Shown one piece after another: positions 27,404 to 38,400 of a DNA stretch of 64,000 nt. The notes beneath the pieces are model-generated. The model was not told where the DNA came from, ran no database searches, and worked only from the letters and a program-made list of their open reading frames with translations. A program made the position numbers and the translations under genes. The first letter of the stretch is position 1, and the number at the start of each line of letters is the position of its first letter. The DNA comes from Mycteria americana (Eukaryota; Chordata; Aves; Ciconiiformes; Ciconiidae), in NCBI RefSeq assembly GCF_035582795.1, contig NC_134365.1, positions 79,217,635 through 79,281,634 of the forward strand, written 5' to 3'.

Positions 27404-28599
27404 ACAAGCCAAACAACGCGAAATTCAGGGAGAAACCTCCGCCGCTCAGAGAGAAAAGTCCAGGAACACAGATCTGAAAAACTATAAATCTGGTGTGATC
27501 GGACAATAGGGTCACGGTGTTGGTTAGTAACAGAGCCTTGCGCATTGTTTGTGCTAACAAAAGCAAAGACCAATTATTTTAGAAATTATCTTTAAAGACT
27601 GGGTCTTTGACTGTTATTCCAACTATGAAGGGGCAAACCAAAATACACCCAAACCCCGGGAAAGGATAACCTTAAACTGTTAGGAGCCTGCAGGAGAGCA
27701 AGTACAGGTGGGATATTTAGCACAGGTATTAGGGATAGTTCAGGGATTTTATTTTTTAAGCAAAAGAGTAGAGCTTTTCAAAAGGGCTACCAGATAGACA
27801 ATGCAACAAAAAGCTACAAGAGAATATTTTTTGCGTTCCTATGTTAAGGGAGTATTAAAAACATATGGAGTCACTGATGGGATCTAAACATAAATGGGAT
27901 CTGAACCAGATAGGTGCCAGTTAAAAAAAAAAAATTAATGGCACAGTCCTATTTTTGACAGTAAGTGATACTCAAGAAACATTTGATTTTAAATTCAAGG
28001 CATTAACGCTAGTTTATGCCATCGTTATGCAGTAAGACATTTTAAAGTAGCGTATCTGAAATCCCAGGAGGGCAGGTAAAATGAGTTTTCCAAATCGTTC
28101 AAAATATTTGTACATTTTATAAGGAAGAAGAACACGTGGTGAAAATACATTGTTTGAAAGTTAGAACTAGGTAACACAATTGGGGAGTAGGTCTATGCCT
28201 CAGGAGTCACAGGGTCCCAGATATAAGAAGTATCAGCTTATCTACTGCTGAAGGTTTTTTTGTTGTTTTTCCCGCCACTTAATGAATGTATATGCTTTAG
28301 AAGAGCAAGTTCTCTATAAAAAGTAATTTCTTACCTTTATTTTTAAATTTTGGTCAAGGCGTTTCAGCCTGCAAGCATAGCACCCTGTCTGAGCTGTAAG
28401 CTAGCACCTAAAGTCAGGGTATGAGAACTGCAGCTTTACTCCGATTGCCTTCATTTTTACTGTTACTAAGGTAGTACATGATTGCCGTACATGATGCAAA
28501 AACGCCTGGGAGTCACTATTTCCAACCTGTAACTACAGCACAGGTCGTTACGTTCTCTCCAGTCGCTTCACACCAGCACTAATCCCACGCTCTATTATA

Positions 28600-29740
28600 C
28601 CGCAGGGAGAAAAGGGCACGAGCGAGGCAGCAAGCGCGCTAAGGCTTTATAGGTCAGTCAGGCACAGAGCCCGGCAAACAACCGCTTCTCCCGCCGTAAG
28701 CCGGGAGCCGGCCCTGCCCCATGAGTCAGCGGCAGCCGCGGCCGCCCGGGCGAAGCAGGCGGGTGCCGGACGCACCCGGCCACGCGTGGCTTGCGCACCC
28801 CTCCACCGCTGTACGCAGCCAAATTCCGGGTGGCGAAGCCGCGCCCGCCCGCGGGAACGGCTGCCCCGCCTCACGCCCGCCCGCGCCGGAAGGGGGAGGG
28901 GGGAAGGAGGCGCCGGCCACGTGACGAAAATTCGAACGGCCGGCGCGAGACCCATACCTTCCGCAGGGAGCATGCGCGGCCCAGCCGGCCGTTGGTAAGA
29001 TGAGCCCGCCCACTGGGCTGCGGCAGCCACGTGATGCGCGCCCCAGCGGCTGTGGGGCCGCCGGCTCCGCCCCCGTCTCCCCCCCCCGCAGCGCCGGCCG
29101 CGGGAGGAGTGGAGCGCATGCGCGGTGGAGCCGGCTGCGGGGACGGCGGCGGACGTTTCCTCTCTGTTTTTTAAAACAATTTCTTCCCCGTCTTTCAGGA
29201 GGGACAAAATGGCGGCGGCCTGACGGCGGGTTATGCGTCGCCGGCTAGCCGCGGAGGTAGAGGGGGCGGAGGGCCCGGCCGGGGGATGGTGAGCGGGCTC
29301 CGGGCCCGGGCAGCCTGTGACCAGACTCCGCCTCCTGTCCGCCGCAGCCGCAGCCTCGGCCCCGCAGCCCAGCATTGCGGGGGAGAGCCGCCCGCCCGGC
29401 CCCGCCGTCCCGCGCCCGCGAGGGGACGCCCCGTTGGGGTAAGTGTCTGCGCTCTCCTCGTCTCGCCGCTCCCCCGCCGGCGTTCCCGGGATCGCCCGTC
29501 CTGGTGCCTTTTACGTGCGCGGGGGGGACGGGACCACGCCGCGGGGGAGGGGTGAGGCCGGCAGTCGGCCCAGGTGGAGTGCTTAGGGCGGGTGGACGTG
29601 CCGGCGTCCCCGGAGGGAGATAGTCCCCGCTCCCGGCGAGTCGGTGCCTCCCCCGGGGCGCTTGGCCGTGTGTGCGTCCCACCGCGGGCGGGTGGCTCCC
29701 CGCAGGCCTCCCCCCCCCCGGGCGCGGACCGGCCGCTGGC
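28600..29740 (+). promoter_or_regulatory. NUP50: CpG island promoter of NUP50
   Basis: About 1.1 kb with very high GC and dense CpG, in sharp contrast to the AT-rich flanks. It has no TATA box near the likely start. Motifs seen are E-boxes CACGTGA at 28,918-28,924 and 29,028-29,034, an ETS site CCGGAAG at 28,886-28,892, an NRF1-like palindrome GCGCATGCGC at 29,114-29,123, a second CATGCGC half-site near 28,971, and a YY1-like AAAATGGCGGC at 29,206-29,216. This is the motif set of a broadly expressed housekeeping gene, fitting a nuclear-pore component. YY1 sites of this kind usually sit just downstream of the start, which would place initiation at about 29,130-29,200. Long open frames on both strands here are compositional. 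Confidence 0.85.
29150..29438 (+). other. NUP50: probable NUP50 non-coding exon 1 (5' UTR)
   Basis: The NUP50 start codon lies in a downstream exon, so at least one untranslated first exon is needed, and the CpG island is its natural place. Two donor candidates follow the YY1-like site: ATG|GTGAGC (exon end 29,288) and GGG|GTAAGT (exon end 29,438, the stronger match). A pyrimidine-rich acceptor-like CTTTCAG at 29,192-29,198 raises the possibility of an additional upstream leader exon. The start and the donor choice are inferred. Confidence 0.4.
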
Positions 29741-32418
29741 GTCGCCTTCCCTCAAGAAAGCCCGTGGAGATCAAACGGGGGTGAGGAGAAGGGATGGTCT
29801 GGCCGAAAATGTCACCCGCGGGCCTCAAACAGGAGGAGTGCAAGCCAGAGGGATGCCGAGTAGGGAGGCAGTTCACCCTTGGCGCCTCCCGGCTCCGTAG
29901 GGCCTGGTTCGCGGTGTTGGCGGGCGATGGCATCTTGGCGAGCTGCACCGTGGCGGGGGGCAGAAATACATCCAGTTGTTTTAAAAGCGCGGAGCTACCT
30001 TGTAACGTGTGCGGGGTGGGAGGGAGGAACTTCAGATGTTACAGGGGACTGCAGCTAGGCCTTTGGAAAGGAAGCAAGCGGGACTTGGTATGTTAAACCG
30101 AAAGAGCCTACGCTGAAACTGAAGATCTTCTCAGGAAAGGAGAAACGTGGGTCAGCTACCAGGCGGCAGCCTGGCTTCCGCCGCCTCTGCGCACCCTGAA
30201 ATACCGCAGTTTCCTCCTCCATCACACAGCTCGGGACTGAAAAGTGTCCGCAGCGCTGGGTGTGCGTTGCCGCACCGCACGTCTTCAGTCTTGCAAGTAT
30301 GATGAGATACCAGTGACTTGTTTTGCCGCCTGGTTTTAGGTTGGGCGCTCTGATAGTGCAAGTTTTGTAGCCTTATGGTAGATAAGTGATACTGTGGAAT
30401 GCAAATGTTAAAAGTAAGTCTTGTTCTCAAAATGCTGCGTTAAGTGGGACAGCTGTAGTTACTAGGTGGATTTTAGTAGTTCAACAAAACATCTATATTG
30501 TGGCTTTTTTAAATAAAAAGAGCTGTTTCTCAAAATACTCCAATTGCAATGTGTTGAGATCATTTGCTACAAAAACTTCTGGAAGGTTGTGAATATCCAA
30601 TAGATGTGGTTTTGTGTTGCTTCTTGTTTCACAGGTTAGAAAATGTGTCTAGAATTCTATTGCTTCTGTCTTCATGTATCTTAGATTCTGTTGTCTGCTG
30701 CTGTTTTCAGTATTGATGTAGAGAAATCGTGTAAACACAGGTAGGTGCAGAGAACCTGGAGCCAAGGCCAACAGGTTTACCCCGCTTCTATTAGTGGAGA
30801 ACAGGCTTTTTAGTTAATGTCATGCTTGTCATGCTTCAGTGGCTGGGTTAAGAGTGGTAATTTGATCTTCCGTGGAATCCGATGGTGTAATTCTAGGTCT
30901 TACTAGCCCTCGAGCTCTGGCTGCTGCCAAACAGATGCAATCTTGTCTTCCTCTGGTTGCAAGCGTTTGCATACCTTTGTGCGAAACTGGACTAGGGAGC
31001 CAATATGACTTTATAAAAAGTTTTTTCGGTGGGTTAGATTTAAATAGTTCCCGAGTCTGCAGAGAATCAAGCAGGGCATGGTAGGACCTCTGCTTTCAGG
31101 ATGGTGTGGATTAGGGCGTTTTAAAGTGTTGACACAAAACAATCTTTTGTCACTGTACTTCCAAAAGATCCTAATAACTTGACCTTATTTGTGAAGTGTG
31201 TCAGACCAAAATTCATGGCTTCGACATGTGATCTGTGTAAGACTGCTGTGCAGCTGGATTTACTGTTCTGTTTAAAATATTTCATCAGCTAAACAAGATG
31301 TTCTGTAACCATGTATTGTTACCATTTTCATCTCTGTAATTCAACTATTTGCGGATTTTGTTTTTTTTTTTTAATCTGACCAGGTCTTAATCACAAACCT
31401 AAGAGGGTTTTTTGAAGAGTTTTAATTTTTGCTTGCTTGAGACTTCAATTGCTACAAAACTACATCTTTTCTTTGAAAAGTTTTCATATTTAGTGTCAGA
31501 TGATATAATCATAGTTAGTAAAAAAACCCTTTTTTTCATATAAAATTTGAGTAATGTGATTGCTTGCCAAGTCTTTCAGATACAAAATATCATAGCTGGA
31601 TTCATTCTTTGTTCTTGTACACAGCTGATAAGTTGTACTTTAGTAAAATGGAAATCAGAAGTTAGAACTATTACAGACATTCCTTCTCCAAAGTTGATTT
31701 TCCTTTACATTGCAGCAATAACTAGCAAAATGATGACTGGCTGCTTACAGTAATTGCTCTACAATCTATGATACACTTTGTGTCCTTTAGAGGAAAAATC
31801 ATCTGATTTATTTGTAATAGAATTTTTCAACTATCTAATTAGTCTACTGATCCTATTTTTTGTAGGAGAGCATTGCCTTCATTCTTACCCAAGCTTTCTG
31901 TCCAGTGGTTTCAGTAGGTCCTCATTGATATTTATTTTAGATGCTATAAAGGAACTTACTTTTCTCTTGCTGCTTACGTGGGTATCCTTAGGCAAGATGG
32001 AGTGGAATATGGAATGTTTTAACCAGATCTTTTTTCCATATTTTTGGTTTTTGCAGCCCTTCAGAGTAAGCGGTGACCAGGTATATGGGTTATGGGACTG
32101 AAAGGAATTTCTCTAGCCAGCATCGCTGCTAAAGAAAACTTATCCCATAACTGAACTGCATGTTTCTGTTGTTGCTTAAATTTAAGATCAAATGTGGCTT
32201 ATCACCACAACTTTAATCTCAAGTGCTGTTGATTGTTGTTGCCACTACAGTTGTTAGAAACACTTGGTTTTCAACTGTCATTCCAATTTTGACCTAATTC
32301 TATATGAACTCTGATTCCCATTATTTATTCTAAATAATACAAATTAAAGATCACTGTTGCTTAGAATTTAATTTTTGTGCAATTGATTCCATGCATTTTT
32401 TTTTTTCCCCCCACACAG
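29439..32418 (+). other. NUP50: NUP50 intron 1
   Basis: About 3 kb between the probable leader exon and the first coding exon. Its 5' part continues the CpG island to about 29,740 and then becomes AT-rich. It ends in a long T/C tract and CACACAG. No other gene or named repeat was seen. Confidence 0.55.
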
Positions 32419-32428
32419 GTGTGGAAAA

Positions 32429-32497
32429 ATGGCAAAGAGAATTGCAGAGAAGGAACTGACTGACAGAAACTGGGATCAGGAGGATGAAGCTGAGGAG
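32429..32497 (+). CDS. NUP50: NUP50 coding exon A (residues 1-23)
   Basis: The exon begins at 32,419 after CACACAG, with ten untranslated bases before the ATG. It encodes [15 protein letters not shown] and ends at residue 23 in phase 0, donor GTGAGA. This is the extreme N terminus that contacts the minor NLS site of importin-alpha. A second donor 33 bases downstream (GTAATA at 32,531) would extend the exon in frame. Confidence 0.95.
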
Positions 32498-35400
32498 GTG
32501 AGAGAAACATTAGATCCCCCACCCCTGCAGGTAATAGTGTAGTTACTTAGATGTGCTATTTATCTTGTGGGTGAAATCTACAGTAAAATTGGATAAAAGT
32601 GTAGCAATTAAAGATAATTTTATATAAGTGATTTTTTTTTTTATAAAGCTTCCAGTATATGCAGACCATATGGCAACGCAGCTTTTAACAGGTAAAATGA
32701 CATTAGCAGCTTAGGGGAAAGGAACTTTACATTTCAAAAGGGAATCCCAGGCTTGTTAAAATGCATAATGCTTTTGAACTCTTCAAATGTGTGATGGGTA
32801 TTTACTGAGTTCGTGAGGAAAGCAGTTTTGATTTCTTGAGATTAATTTTCTTCATGTCTTGTCTTTTTTTTTTTTTTTAAAGGTCAGTAATAGCTAATTT
32901 CAGAAATATGTTAATTTGGAGTGCTTAGCTGAATTTCCCTACACAGCCAGAAGAAGTAAGCAAACAGTCAAGTGATACGTTTCATCTGATTGTAAAAAGA
33001 GATTTTAATATTTAGTGTCTCATACTTACTTATGGCTCATGTATTATCTCTAAACAAACTGTGCTAGCTTCTGTGCTACTAAAAGTAATAAATGTGAAAA
33101 AAAAGTAATAAAAGTAATAAATGGCCTATAAAATGTGAGAAAAAAACCTAACAGTACTCTTCTAGAAATTTGAATATAAGGATAATTTGAATTATTACAG
33201 GGTAGTAATTAGTCATTAGCTGTCTTTGCTAATACTTGAACTACAGCAGATTGCAGGAGATTGACTTACAGCATATATCTCAATATACCTTCTCCAAACT
33301 GAAGATTGTTTGTAACAGCGCAATAAAAAAAAATTACTTGAATTATTTGTCGTAATAAAATTGAGGTTGCACGAAGGGAAATGTAATGCAGAACAAGAAA
33401 GACAGAGTTCTGAAAGTGTCAACTAATTGTCCAAGTAGCTGGCAAGCTAATCACAGTACGATATTTTCTGTTGGGTTTTTTTGTTTGTTTTGTTTTTAAA
33501 CTTCTTCCCTTATTTGTTAGGGAGAAGTGTTACAGTTGTGTTCAAAAGCTGATCTCAGCCCTCTCTTCAGAATATGATGACTATGCATTCTGAGAATTTC
33601 ACTAATGATTCCATAACTTCTTCTTAAAGGTGGGAACATTCTCAGTAGCTAGTGAAGAAGTCCTGAAGAACAGAGCTATCAAAAAAGCAAAGCGCCGAAA
33701 TGTTGGATCAGAGGTAATGTAATCTCTGAGTATCAGTGTTGTAGTTTGACTCAGTTGCAAACTATGGCATCCGTGCTCAGGTTTTTGCTTATTTGGGCTT
33801 GTAATAATACTGTATCAAGCTATCATTTAGAAGGTATGTGCATACATGCAAATTAACTTTTGCTTACTGTTCCATAGCAAGAATAAGGCTAGAACAAAAA
33901 ATGGGTGATACTAGCATTGATTGGGTGAAGAGAGATGTGTATTTTTGAAGTATAAATGCAGAGTGTTTCAGACTCAGTGTCTTCTACACATGGGTAAAAT
34001 AGCATTTGAACTGCTCCAGTTTTGTTCTTTGCAGAGATGGAAGCCTGGAAATTGAAAGTTACTAGTTACCCATCCTGGGGGGCTGGGGGATGTCTCGGAC
34101 AGATGCTAAATAAGTAAAAGCCAAAATATTAAGCTGATCTGAGAATGAAAAAGATGTCTTTTGCTAAAAATGCGGCTACTTTTTTTTTTCCCCCCGTGAA
34201 AAGCTTTAGTGCCACCTGCTCTTTGCAGTAACAAATTGAAAATTGAAAGGCCTTTGTTATAGGTTTAGTCCCTATGAAAGCATTAACCCAGTCCGACCAA
34301 ATTGTAGTCCTTTCAAAAATCCCTGACATGCTTTGTCGTATATATCTTTCTGTGAAACATTCTTTCAACAGGGCATGCACTGTGTTAGAAATAGGACAGA
34401 AACTTTACCTATCACTCAAATTGCTTTTGGATTGAATGGAACTAGGCACAATTAGGGGCTAGATAGTTTTCTCCTGTGCTTTTGATTTTCCTTTTGCTGT
34501 CCAAGCGATGTAAATGAGGAGGCTGTCCTATCCCACTTTGGCCTATAGTAGAGTTAACCACAAATGTGGTAGAGAATGCAGTTAATTAAAGGATTGTACT
34601 GGGAATAGGTGATGAAAGAAATAAACCACATCTTGAGGAATTCAGGGGCAAATGGAACGGGAAAAACAGAACTGGCTGAGAAAGGGGACCAGGTGATTGT
34701 AGAAGAAATAGTCAGGAGGCTGGGAGTCAGCTGTTAGAGATCAAAGCTGGAAGAAGAGCTAGGATAGGCTGGGAAAGTCTAAAAAGCAGAAGAGATGGCA
34801 GGACAGCTGAGGTTGCATAAGAAACCTGTGAAATATTTACAAAAAGGTAAACTTGAAATTTATTGATGTTCCTAAATGGAGCAAGCTGAATGCTGCAAAG
34901 AAAAAGACTGCAGTTTAACTTGAATGTCCAGAGAGAGAGGTAGGTAGGACTGATCAAAGAGAGACAGAATAAAAATAGCTACCTAGAAATGAGAAACAGA
35001 GGACTGAACTGGAAAAGGTAAAAGCACAAAGGGAAACAAGGTCCATACCCACAAGGCCAGATACTGGAATAGAACCTAAAATCAGTAAGGTTTGCTATTT
35101 CTTCAGTGGCAAAAGCAGATGAAACTCAGAAGCAATTCTCCTTTTCCTCTGATGGTTTTCCAGAGATATTGAAAGTCCACTTCCAGTAATAAGTGCTCAT
35201 TACCTCAAAAGATGTTATCGGTAGTACCTAAAAGTGGCAGTACCTATTTGCATGTTAATCACACTATATCTTTTAAAAACATGTAAAAAACTATACCATA
35301 AAATAATATGGTTGTAAAGATAGTGTTCAGAACTAGGTAATGAAAAGGCTGCAGAAAGCATACATATTATGTTATCAAGTACAGTCTTATCTTTGCTTCT

Positions 35401-38400
35401 CCCATCAGTCACATTGGAATATTTTGGGTAAATCACTTAAACGTTACATAGGTGCCTACAAAGTATGCTGTTTTGATCAGTGGCTTGAAGTGCTGGACTC
35501 TTAACTGCAGTTGTAAATGCTAAAAGTTGCTGAAAATAAGCCTGCAATTATATATTGCTATGTAATTATTTAAAGAAAACAAAATGCTATGAATGTCTAA
35601 ATAGGTAATCACACACATCCGCTGCTCTAAACAACTTTTATGTATCCGCTTCCTAGATCTAGTTTATTTTTATACCAAACATTTGAGTCCTTTAAAAGTA
35701 GTAGCAATATGTGTCATAAGGAAGCTATTAACTTTGTTTACATAACTGACTTAGAGTAACGCATGAAATGACACACTGAAGCAGGGTAAAATAAATGGAA
35801 TATTAAGTGGGGATGGGATTTTTGTGGAGGAGCTGTATGTAACTGGTTGTCTTTTTTTTTTTTTTTTTTTTTTTCCCCCCCTCCCTCCCCCTCAGTCTGA
35901 AAGTGGAGGAGCTTTTAAAGGCTTTAAAGGCTTTATATTGCCTTCTGGAAAAGGAGGAGGTGGCTTCAGCGGATTTGGTAATGGTGCAGGAATAAAGCCT
36001 TTAGAAGGGCTGTCTAATGGAAGCAGTAGTGTCTCTAGCACTCCTTCTTTCAGCAGTTTAAAGACCACCTCTGAAACACAATCAGCATTTGGTAAGTTTT
36101 AAATAAGCATACTTATTTATCAACAAATTCAGCCATAAAATCTGTAGGGTTATTTTAACAGTGAAAAAACAAATTCAAACAACCCTGTAGTTAAGTGTTC
36201 TAAGGTTTTGAGACTTTATTCCTCTTTGTAAGATTTCTTAAAAAGATCTTAGACTGCTGGAGGAACAAGTTATCAAATGCATGCAGTTTTAAGAGGTGGA
36301 AACTAAATTCGTGTTTGATCTAATACTGGAGGTAAAAGCTTTATAGGCACAAATGGGAATGGAAGACATTGGCATAAGACACTCTCTGAATAGTATAAAA
36401 CAGCTGATAACATGTTCCAGTTAAATAGTTGTCCCAGTTATCTGAATTTAATCAAGAAAAAAAGCTAATGGAAAACATCCATTTAGTAGGACTGCAGTTT
36501 CTTTGTGTGATATTTTTTTTTTTTTTAAGGTCTTGTTTCTTATTTTTTGCAGTTCTTGGTAAATACACACTGCATAGCTAAAGTCTTAACCTTTTTTTCC
36601 CCCCGTACATCTTATATGGCGAATAGTCGTACTAGAATTTTATCTCTTACATTTATACCTACATTTTAAGACACTTGAAATACTTTGGCAAATCTAACTC
36701 TAGTCTCATGCTTTGGGTAGTCCCTGAAGAATATTAGTTCTATCCCTTTGTGTTGGAGATGCGGAAATGTTAACCATACCACAGAATAGAAATGGTGGAG
36801 TTTGAAGGTTAGAGTAACTTAGGTTTCAGTGAGCTTAACTAAATTAGGAGAAACTTAAATACTTAATGAGGATTTTCTTAATTTGCTTATGTTTTTTATA
36901 TGGAAACCACTCAAAACCACGCAAAATCGTGGGCTAGTGTGTTCAGAGTTTTTTAAAGCACAAGTAGCAAGAGATAACGGACTACTTTGTTTTAATAACT
37001 GTTACAGCTTGGTAAAGCTTGAATTAAGATTTTGGGTGTTTTGGTGAAATACAAAGCTCTTATTTTTTTAAATGTTATTCTGTAAGATTGCTTTGGATTT
37101 TTTTTTTTTTATACAACTCTGTGCTCCATCTGCTTTGTCTATCCCTGAACTAACTTACTTGTCTAAACTTAGGGAGCTTAGGTCTGTTTCACAGCATTGT
37201 CTGTTGACTTGTACCACAGTATCTGGTACACAGTGCTGTGATAAAAGACAAGGTACCTAACTTAGCAAGAATGAGTGATTTGATAAAAGAAATACTGAGA
37301 ACATTTAGTTTAGGTTTTTATGAGAAGTGTGCTTTCTGAAAAAAAAATGTTCTAACCCATGTTTTTCTTCTAATAGGATCCACAATGTCAAATGGTCCTA
37401 CTACTACTGCATTTACTGAGAAAAAGGCTGCAAGCCCCAAAGCTAATGGTGGGAGTCAACCATCCTCATCTGGCTATGCTCAGAGTAAAGTTTGTAGCTC
37501 TAGTGTTTACCACAAACAGTTAGCAGCTTTAAACTGTTCTGTGCGTGACTGGATAGTTAAGCATGTAAACACAAACCCACTATGTGACCTGACACCCATC
37601 TTTAGAGACTATGAGAAGTATTTAGCAAATATTGAACAGCAGCACGGCAGCAGTAGTGATAGTGGCTCTGAAAATGAAAGCAACAAGACACCTGGCTCTC
37701 AGTCTGTTTCTGCATTTGGGAATTCAAAGCTACAGCAAGGATCAACTTTTTTGTTTAACAGCAACAAAACTGAGGATACCTCGGACAAAAAACCTGAAGC
37801 TGCAACCGAAAAAAAAGACCCATCGTTAGGAGCTACATCAACAGTCTCATTTAATTTTGGCAAGAGTGTTGACAGTTCTGTTTTGGGTTCCCTTGGGTCA
37901 GGAATGCTTAGTAGTTTCTCATTTTCTCCTGGGAATTCAGGTTTGTTTGGAAAAGACGCAAACCAGGCTAAGTCTGTCACTGCAGCATCCACCAATGTAT
38001 TGGAAGCTCAGACAGAAAGCGGCAATAGCGATGATAAAGGTAAATTCTTTTTAAAACAATTATTTTAATGGTAAGTTTGAATGTATATGACTTAAGAATA
38101 CGGCAAAGATGAAATAATACTAAGTTGAACTAGATAATAATTGTTCTTGAATTTGAAAGTGCAAAACTGTACCGCTAATCTGGAAATATGAGTCTTGCAT
38201 ACTGTTTAAGTATAACTAAAAGTATATGATTATCAAAACCTATGTATTTGTCAGATTTGTACTTTCTGTGGTAGAATATAATTCTTTAGCTGAATACAAG
38301 ACTTGAAACAATGACATTTAAAGCAACTGGTATGTTCATCTTTGAGCCTGCAGGACATTTCAATCCTGCTGCTTTTCCCAAGAGAATTATCAAGAGATCC

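Larger units (their letters stand above)
24255..28599. other. intergenic DNA upstream of NUP50
   Basis: Mostly AT-rich non-coding sequence. It includes one probable old amniote repeat (24,860-24,936) and a CpG-richer stretch at about 26,980-27,430 with an unexplained open frame, both listed separately. No recognised exon. Confidence 0.5.

Noticed and set aside
28647-29755. Long minus-strand open frames (242 and 174 codons) in the CpG island
   Set aside because: The very high GC content removes stop codons in all frames. The translations are Arg/Pro/Gly/Ala-rich with no domain, and several frames are open at the same time. This is a promoter region, not a gene.
38040-38068. Continuation of the NUP50 large exon into the following intron
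   Set aside because: The frame stays open for ten codons past the donor, but the phase-1 GT donor matches the acceptor at 39,029 and restores the family sequence. The extension would remove the Ran-binding domain.
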